A DNA stretch of 64,000 nt from an uncultured Holophagaceae bacterium (lineage in GTDB: Bacteria; Acidobacteriota; Holophagae; Holophagales; Holophagaceae), in contig CAISFO010000018.1 in the NCBI GenBank assembly GCA_903884655.1, positions 124,001 to 188,000 on the forward strand, read 5' to 3'. The notes below the pieces were generated by a model, which did not search any database, had not been told where the DNA came from, and saw only the letters and a list, made by a program, of their open reading frames with translations. The translations under genes were made by a program, and so were the position numbers. Each line of letters opens with the position of its first letter. The stretch's first letter is position 1. Shown here piece by piece: positions 16,577 to 24,890 of this stretch.

Positions 16577-17032
16577 ATGATGGATGGGATGCGTTCCTCC
16601 AGCCTAACAAATCCACTGCTCGCCTTCACGCTTGGTATCTCGAGCCTGCACTGCGGCCGCAAGGGGGACCCCATCCCCAGGCCCCGGGCTGCCGCCCAAG
16701 CCATGGAAGTCCAGCTTCTGGGGCTCAGGGTGGTCCGCATGGTGCTGCCCTCGGAGGATGTCCAGGGGAATTCACTGATGGGAGTGGAGATCGTGCGGGT
16801 CATTTACTTGCCGCTGGGCCTCACCAAGCCCACTCCCGACGAAGTCTTCAGGCGAGGTGAGGTCGTGCTGGAACGGCGCCGACCGGATCTTCCTGGGCCC
16901 GGGGAAGCCCTGGTCCTGAACCTGAAATCGCTGCAGCGTCCGCAGGGCTGGATTGTGCTTTCAGCGGTGCGTCTGGGCAATGTCCCCGGGCAGCCCAGTG
17001 ACGTCCTTCCTTGGTTGGATCCTGCGCTCTGA
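16577..17032 (+). CDS. Small predicted lipoprotein of unknown function
   Basis: A 151-residue protein not recognised as a named family. The N-terminal hydrophobic stretch NPLLAFTLGISSLHC is followed by GRKGDPIPRPR. The CGxKGDPxxP pattern after the Cys is shared by many small bacterial lipoproteins. SLHC is a poor lipobox, so lipid modification is likely but not certain. The rest (WIVLSAVRLGN, EIVRVIYLPLG) suggests a single beta-sandwich or fibronectin-like domain. Several ATGs (16577, 16580, 16589) are possible starts. It is divergent from accC and ends two bases from the convergent coaBC stop. Confidence 0.6.
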   Translation: MMDGMRSSSLTNPLLAFTLGISSLHCGRKGDPIPRPRAAAQAMEVQLLGLRVVRMVLPSEDVQGNSLMGVEIVRVIYLPLGLTKPTPDEVFRRGEVVLERRRPDLPGPGEALVLNLKSLQRPQGWIVLSAVRLGNVPGQPSDVLPWLDPAL

Positions 17033-17034
17033 AT

Positions 17035-18261
17035 TCAGGGCTGGATTACCTGCAGCTGGGCATTTTCACGGATTTCGAGCTGCCTGGCCCACCATTGCAC
17101 CACCTCCTGGGCCAACCGGTCCTTGGAGAGGGGTCCAAGGGATGGATGTTGACCCTGGTGCGTCAGTGGCGTGAGCGTGTTGACCTGGGCTCCGAACGCC
17201 CGACCCCCCTGGACATCGTTCACCAGGACAGCATCCAGGCCCTTGGCCTTCAACTTGGACAGCGCCTGTTCCAAGTGATTCTGGCTTTCGGCCGCAAAGC
17301 CGAGCACCCATTGGTCTGACCGCCGAGAGGACGATAGCGTCGCGAGGATGTCCGGGGTCCTGACGAGTGCCAGAGACTCTGGCCCTTGAACCTTCTTGAC
17401 CTTTTCCGGAGCCGGAGCCTCGGGCCTCTGGTCCGCCACGGCGGCGGCGGCCACCAGACCGGCTGAATCCGCCCAGCGGGCCTCACAGGCCTGCAGCATC
17501 TGCTGAGCACTTCGGACCCGCACGGTTTCCACGCCCCAAGGCGCTGGCAGATCGCCCCCCAGGACCAGCTGGACCCTGGCCCCCACATCCCGGAAGGCCC
17601 GTGCCAGCTCGATGCCCATGGCTCCGGTGCTGCGGTTGGTGAGGGTGCGGACCGGATCGAGATCCTCCCGGGTGGGTCCCGAGGTGATCAGCACTTTCCG
17701 GCCATTGAGACTTCGCAGCTTGGGCGTCCCATGGAAACGAATGGCCTCGGCGATCGAAGCGACGTCCGCCAGTTTTCCGGTCCCCTCCTCACCACAGGCC
17801 AGCACGCCCTCGCCCGGCTCGACGATGCCATGACCAAAGGACAGCAGCCGGGCCATGTTGGCCTGGACGGCCGGGTTCTCCCACATGCCCGAATTCATGG
17901 CGGGCGCCCATAACACCTGAGCCCTGGTGGCCAGCAGCACAGTACTCAGGAGATCCGTTGCCAGGCCATTGGCGGTCTTGCCCAGCATGTTCGCCGTGGC
18001 AGGCGCCACCACGACCAGGTCCGCCCAGCGGGCGAGTTCGATGTGCTCGATGCTCGGGTTCGCCCGCCACTCGCCCTGGTCGGGGTTCGAGCCGTAGCAG
18101 GGCTCGCCGGTCAGGCTGGTCAGCGTCAGTGGCGTGATGAACCGGGCGCCAGCTTCCGTCAGGATGCAGCGGACCCGGTGGCCCTGGTTGGCCAGCAGCC
18201 GTGCCAGTTCAGCGGACTTGTAGGCGGCGACCCCACCCGTAATGCCAAGGATGATCTGCAT
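17035..18261 (-). CDS. coaBC: Bifunctional phosphopantothenoylcysteine decarboxylase / phosphopantothenate-cysteine ligase
   Basis: Two consecutive steps of coenzyme A synthesis. The 408 residues comprise an N-terminal flavoprotein decarboxylase (CoaC, about 1-185) and a C-terminal ligase (CoaB). CoaC has the start motif MQIILGITGGVAAYKS, the catalytic His in SIEHIELARWAD, PATANMLGK and the active-site segment PAMNSGMWENPAVQ. CoaB has ITSGPTREDLDPVR, the NRSTGAMG motif, KVKK and ENDVQGG-type VLVNDVQGG. The start is ATG 18261, which overlaps the TAA of the DinB gene (TAATG). An extension to 18324 would lie inside that gene. Ends two bases before a convergent gene. Confidence 0.96.
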   Translation of the reverse strand: MQIILGITGGVAAYKSAELARLLANQGHRVRCILTEAGARFITPLTLTSLTGEPCYGSNPDQGEWRANPSIEHIELARWADLVVVAPATANMLGKTANGLATDLLSTVLLATRAQVLWAPAMNSGMWENPAVQANMARLLSFGHGIVEPGEGVLACGEEGTGKLADVASIAEAIRFHGTPKLRSLNGRKVLITSGPTREDLDPVRTLTNRSTGAMGIELARAFRDVGARVQLVLGGDLPAPWGVETVRVRSAQQMLQACEARWADSAGLVAAAAVADQRPEAPAPEKVKKVQGPESLALVRTPDILATLSSSRRSDQWVLGFAAESQNHLEQALSKLKAKGLDAVLVNDVQGGRAFGAQVNTLTPLTHQGQHPSLGPLSKDRLAQEVVQWWARQLEIRENAQLQVIQP

Positions 18262-18731
18262 TAAATCGCTCCAGGAAGACCGAGCAGTTTGCGGATGATG
18301 CCGATCTGCCCCAGGTGGTAGCACTCGTGCATGAAGAGGAACACCAGCACCTGCTCAAGGGGCTGGGCCGTTCCCAGCGCAGGATTGTGGGTCGGCCGAT
18401 CCCAGTCGGCCACCTGCAGGAAGGCCGCCTTCAACTCCTGGTCGGTGGCCTCGAAGGCAGCGACGAGAGTGGCCCAATCCACGTGGGCACTGGCTCCAGG
18501 ACCGCCCCGGGCATAGTGCTGCTCCCACTCGGGCGCTTCCGGCACGGCGCCACCCACGAGCTTGAGGATGCGCCGGCGGGTGCTGACCAGGTGCCCCACG
18601 ATCCAGGCCGCGGAAGCCACGCCATTGGCGGGCCGCTGGGCCGCCAGTTCGGGCGTGAGCCCGGCTCCGTTCAACTCCAGCAGCCGCAGATTGTTCCCAA
18701 AGGCCGTGCGCCAGAGCTTGCCCCGTTCCAT
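18261..18731 (-). CDS. DinB-family putative metal-dependent protein
   Basis: A 156-residue four-helix-bundle protein of the DinB/YfiT superfamily. The three metal-binding histidines are visible: one in WIVGHLVS (helix 2) and two in the C-terminal signature MHECYHLGQIG. Family members include thiol-dependent transferases such as bacillithiol S-transferase; substrate here is unknown. The stop overlaps the coaBC start, so it is coupled to and probably co-regulated with CoA synthesis. It is divergent from rpoZ with 84 bases between the starts. Confidence 0.88.
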   Translation of the reverse strand: MERGKLWRTAFGNNLRLLELNGAGLTPELAAQRPANGVASAAWIVGHLVSTRRRILKLVGGAVPEAPEWEQHYARGGPGASAHVDWATLVAAFEATDQELKAAFLQVADWDRPTHNPALGTAQPLEQVLVFLFMHECYHLGQIGIIRKLLGLPGAI

Positions 18732-18768
18732 GGTTCCTCCAGGAAACCCTCCATCCTAACGCCAACCG

Positions 18769-18797
18769 TTGTCGAATTAGCTTCCGGGTGCTATGCT
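18769..18797 (+). promoter_or_regulatory. Candidate sigma-70 promoter of rpoZ
   Basis: TTGTCG (18769-18774) and TATGCT (18792-18797) are 17 bases apart, giving a predicted start near 18804 and a leader of about 12 bases that still contains GGAG before ATG 18816. Confidence 0.55.
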
Positions 18798-18815
18798 TCC
18801 AGGTTCGGAGTGCCC

Positions 18816-19100
18816 ATGACCCAGCGCACCATTGTTCGTGTCCCTGATGAAATCGCCAACAAGTACCGCTTCGTCGTGATCGCGGGCAAGCGCTGCGAGC
18901 AGCTCCAGCGCGGCGCCTTCCCCAAGGTCGAAGTGGTCGTGCCCGTGAACAAGCATGGCCAGGCCCAGGACGCCCCCAAGCTCGCCTCCTTCTGGGGTCA
19001 GGTGGCAGTGGCCGAGGTTGAGGAAAACCGCATCGCCTTCGAGGAAGCCGAGATCCTCCTTATTCCCGACACCACCGTGGTCCCCATTTCCGGGGAATAA
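18816..19100 (+). CDS. rpoZ: RNA polymerase omega subunit
   Basis: A 94-residue protein with the omega core NKYRFVVIAGKRCEQLQRG, which matches the conserved N-terminal helix-turn-helix where omega clamps the beta-prime C-terminus. The middle (VVPVNKHGQAQDAPKL) and the acidic C-terminus with VAVAEVEENRIAFEE are as expected for non-enterobacterial RpoZ. ATG 18816 has GGAG seven bases upstream. A longer in-frame reading back to 18315 runs antisense through the DinB gene and is rejected. Monocistronic: it has its own promoter-like boxes and a clear terminator. The usual gmk neighbour is absent. Confidence 0.85.
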   Translation: MTQRTIVRVPDEIANKYRFVVIAGKRCEQLQRGAFPKVEVVVPVNKHGQAQDAPKLASFWGQVAVAEVEENRIAFEEAEILLIPDTTVVPISGE

Positions 19101-19118
19101 AGCTCCCGAAAGGGTCTG

Positions 19119-19146
19119 AAAAGCTCCTGCCGAAGCAGGAGCTTTT
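19119..19146 (+). terminator. Intrinsic terminator after rpoZ
   Basis: A 12-bp stem AAAAGCTCCTGC / GCAGGAGCTTTT (19119-19130 and 19135-19146) with loop CGAA is followed by further T residues. It starts 18 bases after the rpoZ stop and insulates rpoZ from the efflux operon. Confidence 0.92.
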
Positions 19147-19160
19147 TGTTGGCTGGGCAT

Positions 19161-19231
19161 TATTTCAACACTCATTGAAATAGTCCTTGCCCCCAAGTGC
19201 TGTACAAGTGATATTCAACACTCGTTGAATA
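19161..19231 (+). promoter_or_regulatory. TetR-type double operator overlapping the efflux-operon promoter
   Basis: Two related palindromes flank a promoter. Operator 1 is ATTTCAACACTCATTGAAAT (19162-19181). Operator 2 is ATTCAACACTCGTTGAAT (19213-19230, perfect 7-bp arms around ACTC). Their centres are 50 bp apart, close to five helical turns. Between them lies TTGCCC (19187-19192), N17, GATATT (19210-19215); the -10 box runs into operator 2. Operator 2 ends eight bases before the regulator's ATG. The layout fits autorepression by the adjacent TetR protein. Confidence 0.8.
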
Positions 19232-19238
19232 GGTGCAC

Positions 19239-19922
19239 ATGACCCACCCCGTCCAGCCAAGAACCCGGGGCCCCAAGCCCACGAAGGTGGATCCCGACCA
19301 GCTTCTGGACGCCGCCCAGTCGGTCTTCGCCGAGGAAGGCCTTCAGGCCGCGAGCCTGCGGGCCATCGCCCGCCGGGCCGGCTGTGATCCCTCCTTGATT
19401 TACTACCACTTCGACAGCAAAGAGGCCCTCTTTGCCGCTTTGCTCCAGCGACGCTTCCCCGGCGTGGTGAAAGAGGTGGTGCGGCTGGCGGAAGGGGCAG
19501 ATGTCCGCCCCACCTCCTTGAAACTTTGGGAAGTTCTGCTCATCTACCACCGTCACCTGTCCCGGGATCCAGGCATCCGCTCCCTGGTCCGGGGTGAGAT
19601 CGTGCGTGGCGCCGAGGGGGTCACGGCTGCCATCGAAGGCCAGATGCGGCCGGTCGTGGCCGCGATCCGCCAGGTCTTCGAGCAGGGCATCGAACAGGGA
19701 GAGCTGAGGTCCGACCTGCATCCCCTGCTCGCGACTTTCTTCCTGGTGAAGATGCAGCTCGAGATCCTGGATGTGGCGCCGGTCGTCCTGCCCCGCTTCC
19801 TGGATCTCACGCCCGAGCAGGCGGTGGTCGTGGGGATGCGCGCCTGGTTCGATCTGTTCTGGCGCGGTGTGGCCCTGGATCCCGCGGCCCCCCTGCCCTC
19901 CCTGCCCGATCCCGATCTGTGA
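19239..19922 (+). CDS. TetR/AcrR-family regulator of the efflux operon (CecR-like position)
   Basis: A 227-residue repressor. The N-terminal DNA-binding domain has the TetR signature: QLLDAAQSVFAEEGLQAASL followed by the HTH RAIARRAGCDPSLIYYHFDSKEALF (about 38-63). The C-terminal ligand-binding domain is helical, with no recognisable ligand motif. ATG 19239 is preferred (AGGTG five bases upstream) over GTG 19233. It is the first gene of an operon with ybhG, ybhF, ybhS, ybhR and an outer-membrane factor. In E. coli the TetR protein CecR (YbiH) controls ybhGFSR, so the same role is inferred, with the double palindrome upstream as operator. Confidence 0.92.
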   Translation: MTHPVQPRTRGPKPTKVDPDQLLDAAQSVFAEEGLQAASLRAIARRAGCDPSLIYYHFDSKEALFAALLQRRFPGVVKEVVRLAEGADVRPTSLKLWEVLLIYHRHLSRDPGIRSLVRGEIVRGAEGVTAAIEGQMRPVVAAIRQVFEQGIEQGELRSDLHPLLATFFLVKMQLEILDVAPVVLPRFLDLTPEQAVVVGMRAWFDLFWRGVALDPAAPLPSLPDPDL

Positions 19923-19932
19923 TGAGGACCCC

Positions 19933-20913
19933 ATGAACAAGAAAGCCATCGCCATTCCCGTCATCGTCCTGGCCTTGGTCATCGCAGGAGTGGTCTACTA
20001 CCGCAGTTCTGCCGCAGAGGCCCAGAACACCACCCTCTACGGCAATGTGGACATCCGCGAGGCCAGCCTGGCCTTCCGGGTGGCGGGCCGAATCCTGAGC
20101 CTGGAGGTGGACGAGGGCGCCCTGGTCAAGGCCGGGGACGTGCTGGCCTCCCTCGATCCGGAACCGCTGCAGAACAGCCTCCGAGCGGCCGAAGCCACTG
20201 CAGCGGCGCTGGGCGCCCGGAACGAGCTGCTGCACCGGGGTTACCGATCCGAGGATGTGGAGCAGGCCAAGGCCAGGCTGCAGGCGGCCCAGGCCTCCCT
20301 CGCCGAGGCCGACCGGAACCTGGTGCGCCAGAAGACGCTGGCCCCCGAGGGCGCCGCCTCCCAGAAGGCCCTGGACGCAGCCCAGTCCGTCCGGGACCAG
20401 GCCGCCGCCCAGGCTCACAGCGCCGAAGAAGAGGCCCGGCTCCGGATCTCGGGCTACCGGAAGGAAGAAATCGCCGAATCCGACGCCCAGCTCAGGCAGG
20501 CCCAGGCCCAACTGGCCACCGCACGGCTGGCCCTCCAGGACGCCGTGCTCCGGGCCCCCAGCGCCGGCGTCATCCTCACCCGGGCCATCGAGAAGGGCTC
20601 CATGGTCCAGGTGGGCACGCCGGCCTTCAGCCTCTCCCTCGCGGACCCGGTGTGGATCCGGGCCTACGTGGCCGAACCCCAGTTAGGGAAGTTCGCACCA
20701 AGCGCCAGGATACTCATCCATACCGACGCCCGGCCCGGGCAGCCCTACCACGGCACCGTGGGCTTCGTGTCCCCCACCGCCGAATTCACACCCAAGCCTG
20801 TGGAGACCCCGGACCTGCGGACCTCGCTGGTGTACCGCCTCCGGGTCGTGGTGACAGATCCCGACACCCAGCTGCGCCAGGGCATGCCAGTGACCCTCCG
20901 GCTCGAGAAATGA
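19933..20913 (+). CDS. ybhG: Periplasmic membrane-fusion protein of ABC-2 efflux system (YbhG-like)
   Basis: A HlyD-type adaptor linking an inner-membrane exporter to an outer-membrane channel. The 326 residues start with one N-terminal membrane anchor (IAIPVIVLALVIAGVVYY). The lipoyl/barrel-sandwich half-motif is FRVAGRILSLEVDEGALVKAGD, and a coiled-coil hairpin (about 85-195) is rich in Ala/Gln/Glu heptads. The second lipoyl half (LRAPSAGVILTRAIEKGSMV) and a beta-barrel follow. The ATG is ten bases after the tetR stop, and the end overlaps ybhF (ATGA). The coiled coil is long enough to engage a TolC-type factor such as the one encoded at the end of this operon. Confidence 0.93.
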   Translation: MNKKAIAIPVIVLALVIAGVVYYRSSAAEAQNTTLYGNVDIREASLAFRVAGRILSLEVDEGALVKAGDVLASLDPEPLQNSLRAAEATAAALGARNELLHRGYRSEDVEQAKARLQAAQASLAEADRNLVRQKTLAPEGAASQKALDAAQSVRDQAAAQAHSAEEEARLRISGYRKEEIAESDAQLRQAQAQLATARLALQDAVLRAPSAGVILTRAIEKGSMVQVGTPAFSLSLADPVWIRAYVAEPQLGKFAPSARILIHTDARPGQPYHGTVGFVSPTAEFTPKPVETPDLRTSLVYRLRVVVTDPDTQLRQGMPVTLRLEK

Positions 20914-22658
20914 ACGCAGGCCAGGCTCGGCAGGGCCCCGCCATCGAGATCTTCGGCCTGGTGAAGCGGTTCCAGGCCGAGGGGGCGCCCGCCATCGACG
21001 GTATTTCAACGGCCATCGCCCCGGGCACCATCACGGGCCTGGTGGGCCCCGACGGTGCCGGCAAGACCACCCTGCTGCGCAGCCTTGCGGGGTTGCTCCA
21101 GCCCACTGAGGGGACCCTACGCATCCTGGGCCTGGACCCCTTCGTCCAGGGCGACGCCCTCAGAGAACGTCTCGGCTACATGCCCCAGAAGTTCGGCCTG
21201 TACGAGGACCTGACCGTCCTGGAGAACCTGACCCTCTACGCCGACCTGCGGAACGTCACTGGAGAAGCGAGGAGGCTGGCCTTCGACAGGATGCTGGCCT
21301 TCACGGATCTGGCTCCCTTCACCGGCAGGCACGCGGGCAAGCTCTCCGGTGGCATGAAGCAGAAGCTGGGCCTGGCCTGCAGCCTGCTGGGCACACCGGA
21401 GGTGCTGCTGCTGGACGAGCCCGGCGTCGGGGTGGATCCCATCTCCCGGCGGGAGCTGTGGCGGATGGTACGGGAGCTGGCCCAGGGCGGGATGACGGTG
21501 GTGTGGAGCACGGCCTACCTGGACGAGGCCGAGCTTTGCGACGACGTGCGGCTCATGAGCCACGGGAAGGTGCTCGCCAGCGGAGCTCCGGCCACCCTCA
21601 TGGGGCAGATGGCGGGCCGCTGCCTGCATGTCACCGGCATCCTTGCCCATCGCCGCGAGGTGCTGAAGCGCGCCCTCCGAGCTCCGGAGGTGATGGATGG
21701 CGTCATCCAGGGCGCGAATGTCCGGCTGGTGCTCCGGGAGGCGGGGCGCTGGCCCGAACTCGCACCTTGGGAAGCAGGTGCCGGAGCGGCCCTGGTGGAA
21801 GTGGCCCCGCGCCTGGAGGATGCCTTCATCAGCCTCCTGGGAGGTGGACCAGGCGGGGACTCGGCCCTGGCCGAGATGACGCCGACGGTGGAACTGGATC
21901 CGCACGTCGATCCCCACGCGGTCATCGAGGCCCGGCAGCTCACCAAGCGGTTCGGGGAGTTCGCGGCCACGGACGACGTGAGCTTCCGGGTGTCCAAGGG
22001 CGAAGTCTTCGGTCTGCTGGGGCCCAACGGCGCCGGAAAATCCACCACCTTCAAGATGGAGTGCGGCCTCCTGAAGCCCACCAGCGGCCAGGCCCTGGTG
22101 ATGGGCATCGACCTCAAGTCCAGCCCCTCCGAGGCCCGGCAGCGGCTGGGCTACATGGCCCAGAAGTTCTCTCTCTACTCCCAGCTCACCGTGCGGAAGA
22201 ACCTGGCCTTCTTCTCCGGCGTCTACGGCCTCGAGGGGGACCGCCAGCGCGTCAAAATGGACGAAATGATCGTGGCCTTCGCCCTGGCGCCCTACCTGGA
22301 CACGCTGGCGGCGGACCTGCCGCTGGGCTTCAAGCAGCGGCTGGCTCTGGCCTGCGCCATGATGCACGAACCCCAGCTGATCTTCCTGGATGAGCCCACC
22401 TCCGGCGTGGACCCCGTCACCCGCCGGGAGTTCTGGGCCCACATCAATGGCCTGGCGCAGAAGGGCGTGACAGTCATGGTCACCACCCACTTCATGGACG
22501 AGGCTGAATACTGCGATCGCATCGGTCTGGTCTACCGCGGAAGGCTCATCGCCCTCGGCACGCCGGACGAGCTCAAGCAGTCCGTCGCCACCGCCGAGCG
22601 CCCCGATCCCACCATGGAGGACGCCTTCATCGGGTTGATCGAGGAGGCCAACCAGTGA
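20910..22658 (+). CDS. ybhF: ABC transporter with two fused ATPase domains (YbhF-like)
   Basis: A 582-residue tandem nucleotide-binding protein. NBD1 has Walker A GPDGAGKTT, signature LSGGMKQKLGLA and Walker B VLLLDEPGVGVDP. NBD2 starts near residue 330 and has Walker A GPNGAGKST, a signature reading LPLGFKQRLALA and Walker B LIFLDEPTSGVDP. The altered second signature is, as far as I recall, also present in E. coli YbhF. It energises the two membrane subunits encoded next. Overlaps with ybhG (ATGA) and ybhS (4 bases) show tight coupling. Reported YbhFSR substrates include cationic drugs and Na+/Li+; the substrate here is unknown. Confidence 0.94.
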   Translation: MNAGQARQGPAIEIFGLVKRFQAEGAPAIDGISTAIAPGTITGLVGPDGAGKTTLLRSLAGLLQPTEGTLRILGLDPFVQGDALRERLGYMPQKFGLYEDLTVLENLTLYADLRNVTGEARRLAFDRMLAFTDLAPFTGRHAGKLSGGMKQKLGLACSLLGTPEVLLLDEPGVGVDPISRRELWRMVRELAQGGMTVVWSTAYLDEAELCDDVRLMSHGKVLASGAPATLMGQMAGRCLHVTGILAHRREVLKRALRAPEVMDGVIQGANVRLVLREAGRWPELAPWEAGAGAALVEVAPRLEDAFISLLGGGPGGDSALAEMTPTVELDPHVDPHAVIEARQLTKRFGEFAATDDVSFRVSKGEVFGLLGPNGAGKSTTFKMECGLLKPTSGQALVMGIDLKSSPSEARQRLGYMAQKFSLYSQLTVRKNLAFFSGVYGLEGDRQRVKMDEMIVAFALAPYLDTLAADLPLGFKQRLALACAMMHEPQLIFLDEPTSGVDPVTRREFWAHINGLAQKGVTVMVTTHFMDEAEYCDRIGLVYRGRLIALGTPDELKQSVATAERPDPTMEDAFIGLIEEANQ

Positions 22659-23782
22659 GCGCCCTGAACCCCCGTCGACTCTGGGCCCTGTGCCGCAAGG
22701 AGTCCTACCAGATCGTGAGGGATCCCAGCAGCATCCTGGTGGCCTTCGTCCTGCCCGTGATCCTGCTCTTCGTCATGGGCTATGCCATCAACCTGGACGC
22801 GGACCACATCCGCATCGGCCTGTTGGTGGAGGATCCTGGTCCTGCGGCCGTCCGCTTTGAGCAGACGCTCCGCGCTTCGCAGTTCTTCGAGGTGCACAGC
22901 GGGCCCACGCGGGAAGTCCTGGCCCACCGCCTGGCCCATGGCGAGATCCGGGCCATGGTCCTGGTGCGCAGTGACTTCACGGCGAAGCTGAGGCAGGGCC
23001 AGGGCCAGGCGGCCATCCAGCTGGTGACCGACGGCGCCGAGCCCAACACCGCCAGCTTCATCGGCGCCTACTTGCAGGGAGCCTTCGACACCTGGCAGCA
23101 GGGCCTGGCGGCGGACCAGGGCACTCACACCGTTCCAACCATCGACCTGCGCCTGCGCTCCTGGTTCAACCCCAGCAACGTGAGCCGGAACTTCCTCGTG
23201 CCAGGCTCCATCGCCGTGGTGATGACCATCATTGGGGCCCTGCTCACCTCCCTGGTGGTGGCCCGGGAATGGGAACGGGGCACCATGGAGGCCCTGCTCG
23301 CGACGCCTGTCACCAAGGCCGAGTTGCTGGTCTCGAAAGTGCTCCCCTACTACGTGCTGGGCATGACGGCCATGGTCATCTGCCTGGCCGTGTCTGTGTT
23401 CGTCATGGGCATCCCCTTCCGTGGCTCCCTGCTGGCCTTGTTCGGACTCTCCACCCTGTTCCTGGGCGGCGCCCTGGGCAACGGCCTCTTCCTTTCCACG
23501 GTGCTGCGCAGCCAGTTCAATGCGGCCCTGGCGGCCCTCACTTCGGCCTTCCTCCCGGCCATGATGCTTTCGGGTTTCGTCTTCGAAATCGGCAGCATGC
23601 CCAAGGCCCTGCAGTGGCTCACCCGCATCCTGCCCGCCCGCTATTTCGCCAGCTCGCTCCAGACCCTCTTCCAGGCGGGCACCGTCGGCTCCCTCCTCTG
23701 GCTCAACGCCCTGGGCCTCTCCCTGATCATGGCCTTCTGGCTGGGCCTCGCGGCCCTGAAGACCAAGCGGACCCTGGACTGA
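22655..23782 (+). CDS. ybhS: ABC-2 type permease subunit (YbhS-like)
   Basis: A 375-residue ABC-2 membrane protein. An N-terminal helix (ILVAFVLPVILLFVMGYAI) is followed by a periplasmic domain of about 140 residues. Five C-terminal helices include the ABC-2 block SLVVAREWERGTMEALLATPV just after IAVVMTIIGALLTS. This REWERGTME segment is the family coupling motif. It overlaps ybhF by four bases (ATGA) and is followed two bases later by ybhR, so it should form a heterodimeric channel with YbhR. Confidence 0.93.
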   Translation: MSALNPRRLWALCRKESYQIVRDPSSILVAFVLPVILLFVMGYAINLDADHIRIGLLVEDPGPAAVRFEQTLRASQFFEVHSGPTREVLAHRLAHGEIRAMVLVRSDFTAKLRQGQGQAAIQLVTDGAEPNTASFIGAYLQGAFDTWQQGLAADQGTHTVPTIDLRLRSWFNPSNVSRNFLVPGSIAVVMTIIGALLTSLVVAREWERGTMEALLATPVTKAELLVSKVLPYYVLGMTAMVICLAVSVFVMGIPFRGSLLALFGLSTLFLGGALGNGLFLSTVLRSQFNAALAALTSAFLPAMMLSGFVFEIGSMPKALQWLTRILPARYFASSLQTLFQAGTVGSLLWLNALGLSLIMAFWLGLAALKTKRTLD

Positions 23783-23784
23783 CC

Positions 23785-24879
23785 ATGCTCAACCGCCTGC
23801 TCCGCCTCATCCTCAAGGAATTCCAGGTCGCCCTTGGCGACAAGCGGGCCCGGCTCATGCTCATCATGCCGGTGGTCCTCCAGACCCTGGTGTTCCCCTT
23901 CGCCGCCACGCTGGAGGTGAAGAACGCCACCCTGGCCATCTACAACCAGGATGCTGGCCAGGCCTCCGTGGAGCTGATCCAGCGGCTGTCCCGCACCGCG
24001 GCCTTCTCCACGCTCCTCATGGTCCGGGACGACCACGCCCTCCAGCAGGCCATCGACGGGCAGGAGGCCCTGCTGGCCCTCCGGTTCCCGGCGGACTTCT
24101 CCTGCCGCCTGAGCTCCGGAGCCCAGGCCTCCGTGCAGGTGCTGCTGGACGGGCGCCGCTCCAACAGCGGCCAGATCGCCGCGGGCTACGTCTCCTCGGT
24201 GCTGCAGGCCTATGCCGTCGAGCGCGGGGCCAGGCCCGCCTCCACCTTGAGCGTGCGGAACCTCCACAACCCCAACCTGGATTTCAAGTGGCATGTGCTG
24301 CCCAGCCTGGTGGCCATCATCACCACCATCGGGTGCCTGATGGTGACGGCCCTTTCCGTGGCCCGGGAGCGGGAGGAGGGCACCTTCGACCAGCTGCTGG
24401 TGTCGCCCCTCACGCCGGCCTACATCATGGCGGGGAAGGCCGTGCCCGGTGTGGTCATCGCCGTGGCCCAGGGCTGCTTCATCGCTCTGGCCGCCGTCTG
24501 GGGCTACGGGGTGCCCTTCACCGGTTCCGTGCCCCTGTTGCTCACGGGCATGGTGTTCTATGGGCTGGCCCTGGCGGGGGTGGGGCTCTTCATCTCGTCC
24601 ATCTCGGAGAACCAGCAGCAGGCCTTCCTGGGGGTGTTCACCTTCATGGCCCCGGCCGTGATGCTGTCAGGCTACGTGGCCCCCATCGAGAACATGCCCC
24701 GCTTCTTCCAGTGGGTGGCCTTCTGCAATCCACTGGCCTACTTCATCCCGATCCTGAAAGGCGCCTTCCTGAAGCACTACGGCTTCGCCGACGGCTGGGC
24801 CCTGCTCTGGCCCATGCTGGCCATCGCGCTCGTCACCCTCACCGCCGCCCTGCGCCTCTTCCGCCGCCACATCGCCTGA
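23785..24879 (+). CDS. ybhR: ABC-2 type permease subunit (YbhR-like)
   Basis: A 364-residue paralogue of the preceding subunit with the same topology: an N-terminal helix, a periplasmic domain, then five helices. The coupling motif is LSVAREREEGTFDQLLVSPL. The start is ATG 23785, two bases after the ybhS stop; an open frame extending back into ybhS is rejected. It pairs with YbhS to form the inner-membrane pore driven by YbhF. Confidence 0.93.
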   Translation: MLNRLLRLILKEFQVALGDKRARLMLIMPVVLQTLVFPFAATLEVKNATLAIYNQDAGQASVELIQRLSRTAAFSTLLMVRDDHALQQAIDGQEALLALRFPADFSCRLSSGAQASVQVLLDGRRSNSGQIAAGYVSSVLQAYAVERGARPASTLSVRNLHNPNLDFKWHVLPSLVAIITTIGCLMVTALSVAREREEGTFDQLLVSPLTPAYIMAGKAVPGVVIAVAQGCFIALAAVWGYGVPFTGSVPLLLTGMVFYGLALAGVGLFISSISENQQQAFLGVFTFMAPAVMLSGYVAPIENMPRFFQWVAFCNPLAYFIPILKGAFLKHYGFADGWALLWPMLAIALVTLTAALRLFRRHIA

Positions 24880-24890
24880 CCGAGACCTCC

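Noticed and set aside
18315..18815. A long N-terminal extension of the rpoZ product
   Set aside because: It would be antisense to the DinB gene and run through the predicted rpoZ promoter; the omega homology starts at ATG 18816.
22310..22345. The degenerate second ABC signature (LPLGFKQ) of the YbhF-like protein as evidence of inactivation
   Set aside because: As far as I recall, the E. coli YbhF homologue has the same sequence there, so it is a family trait.
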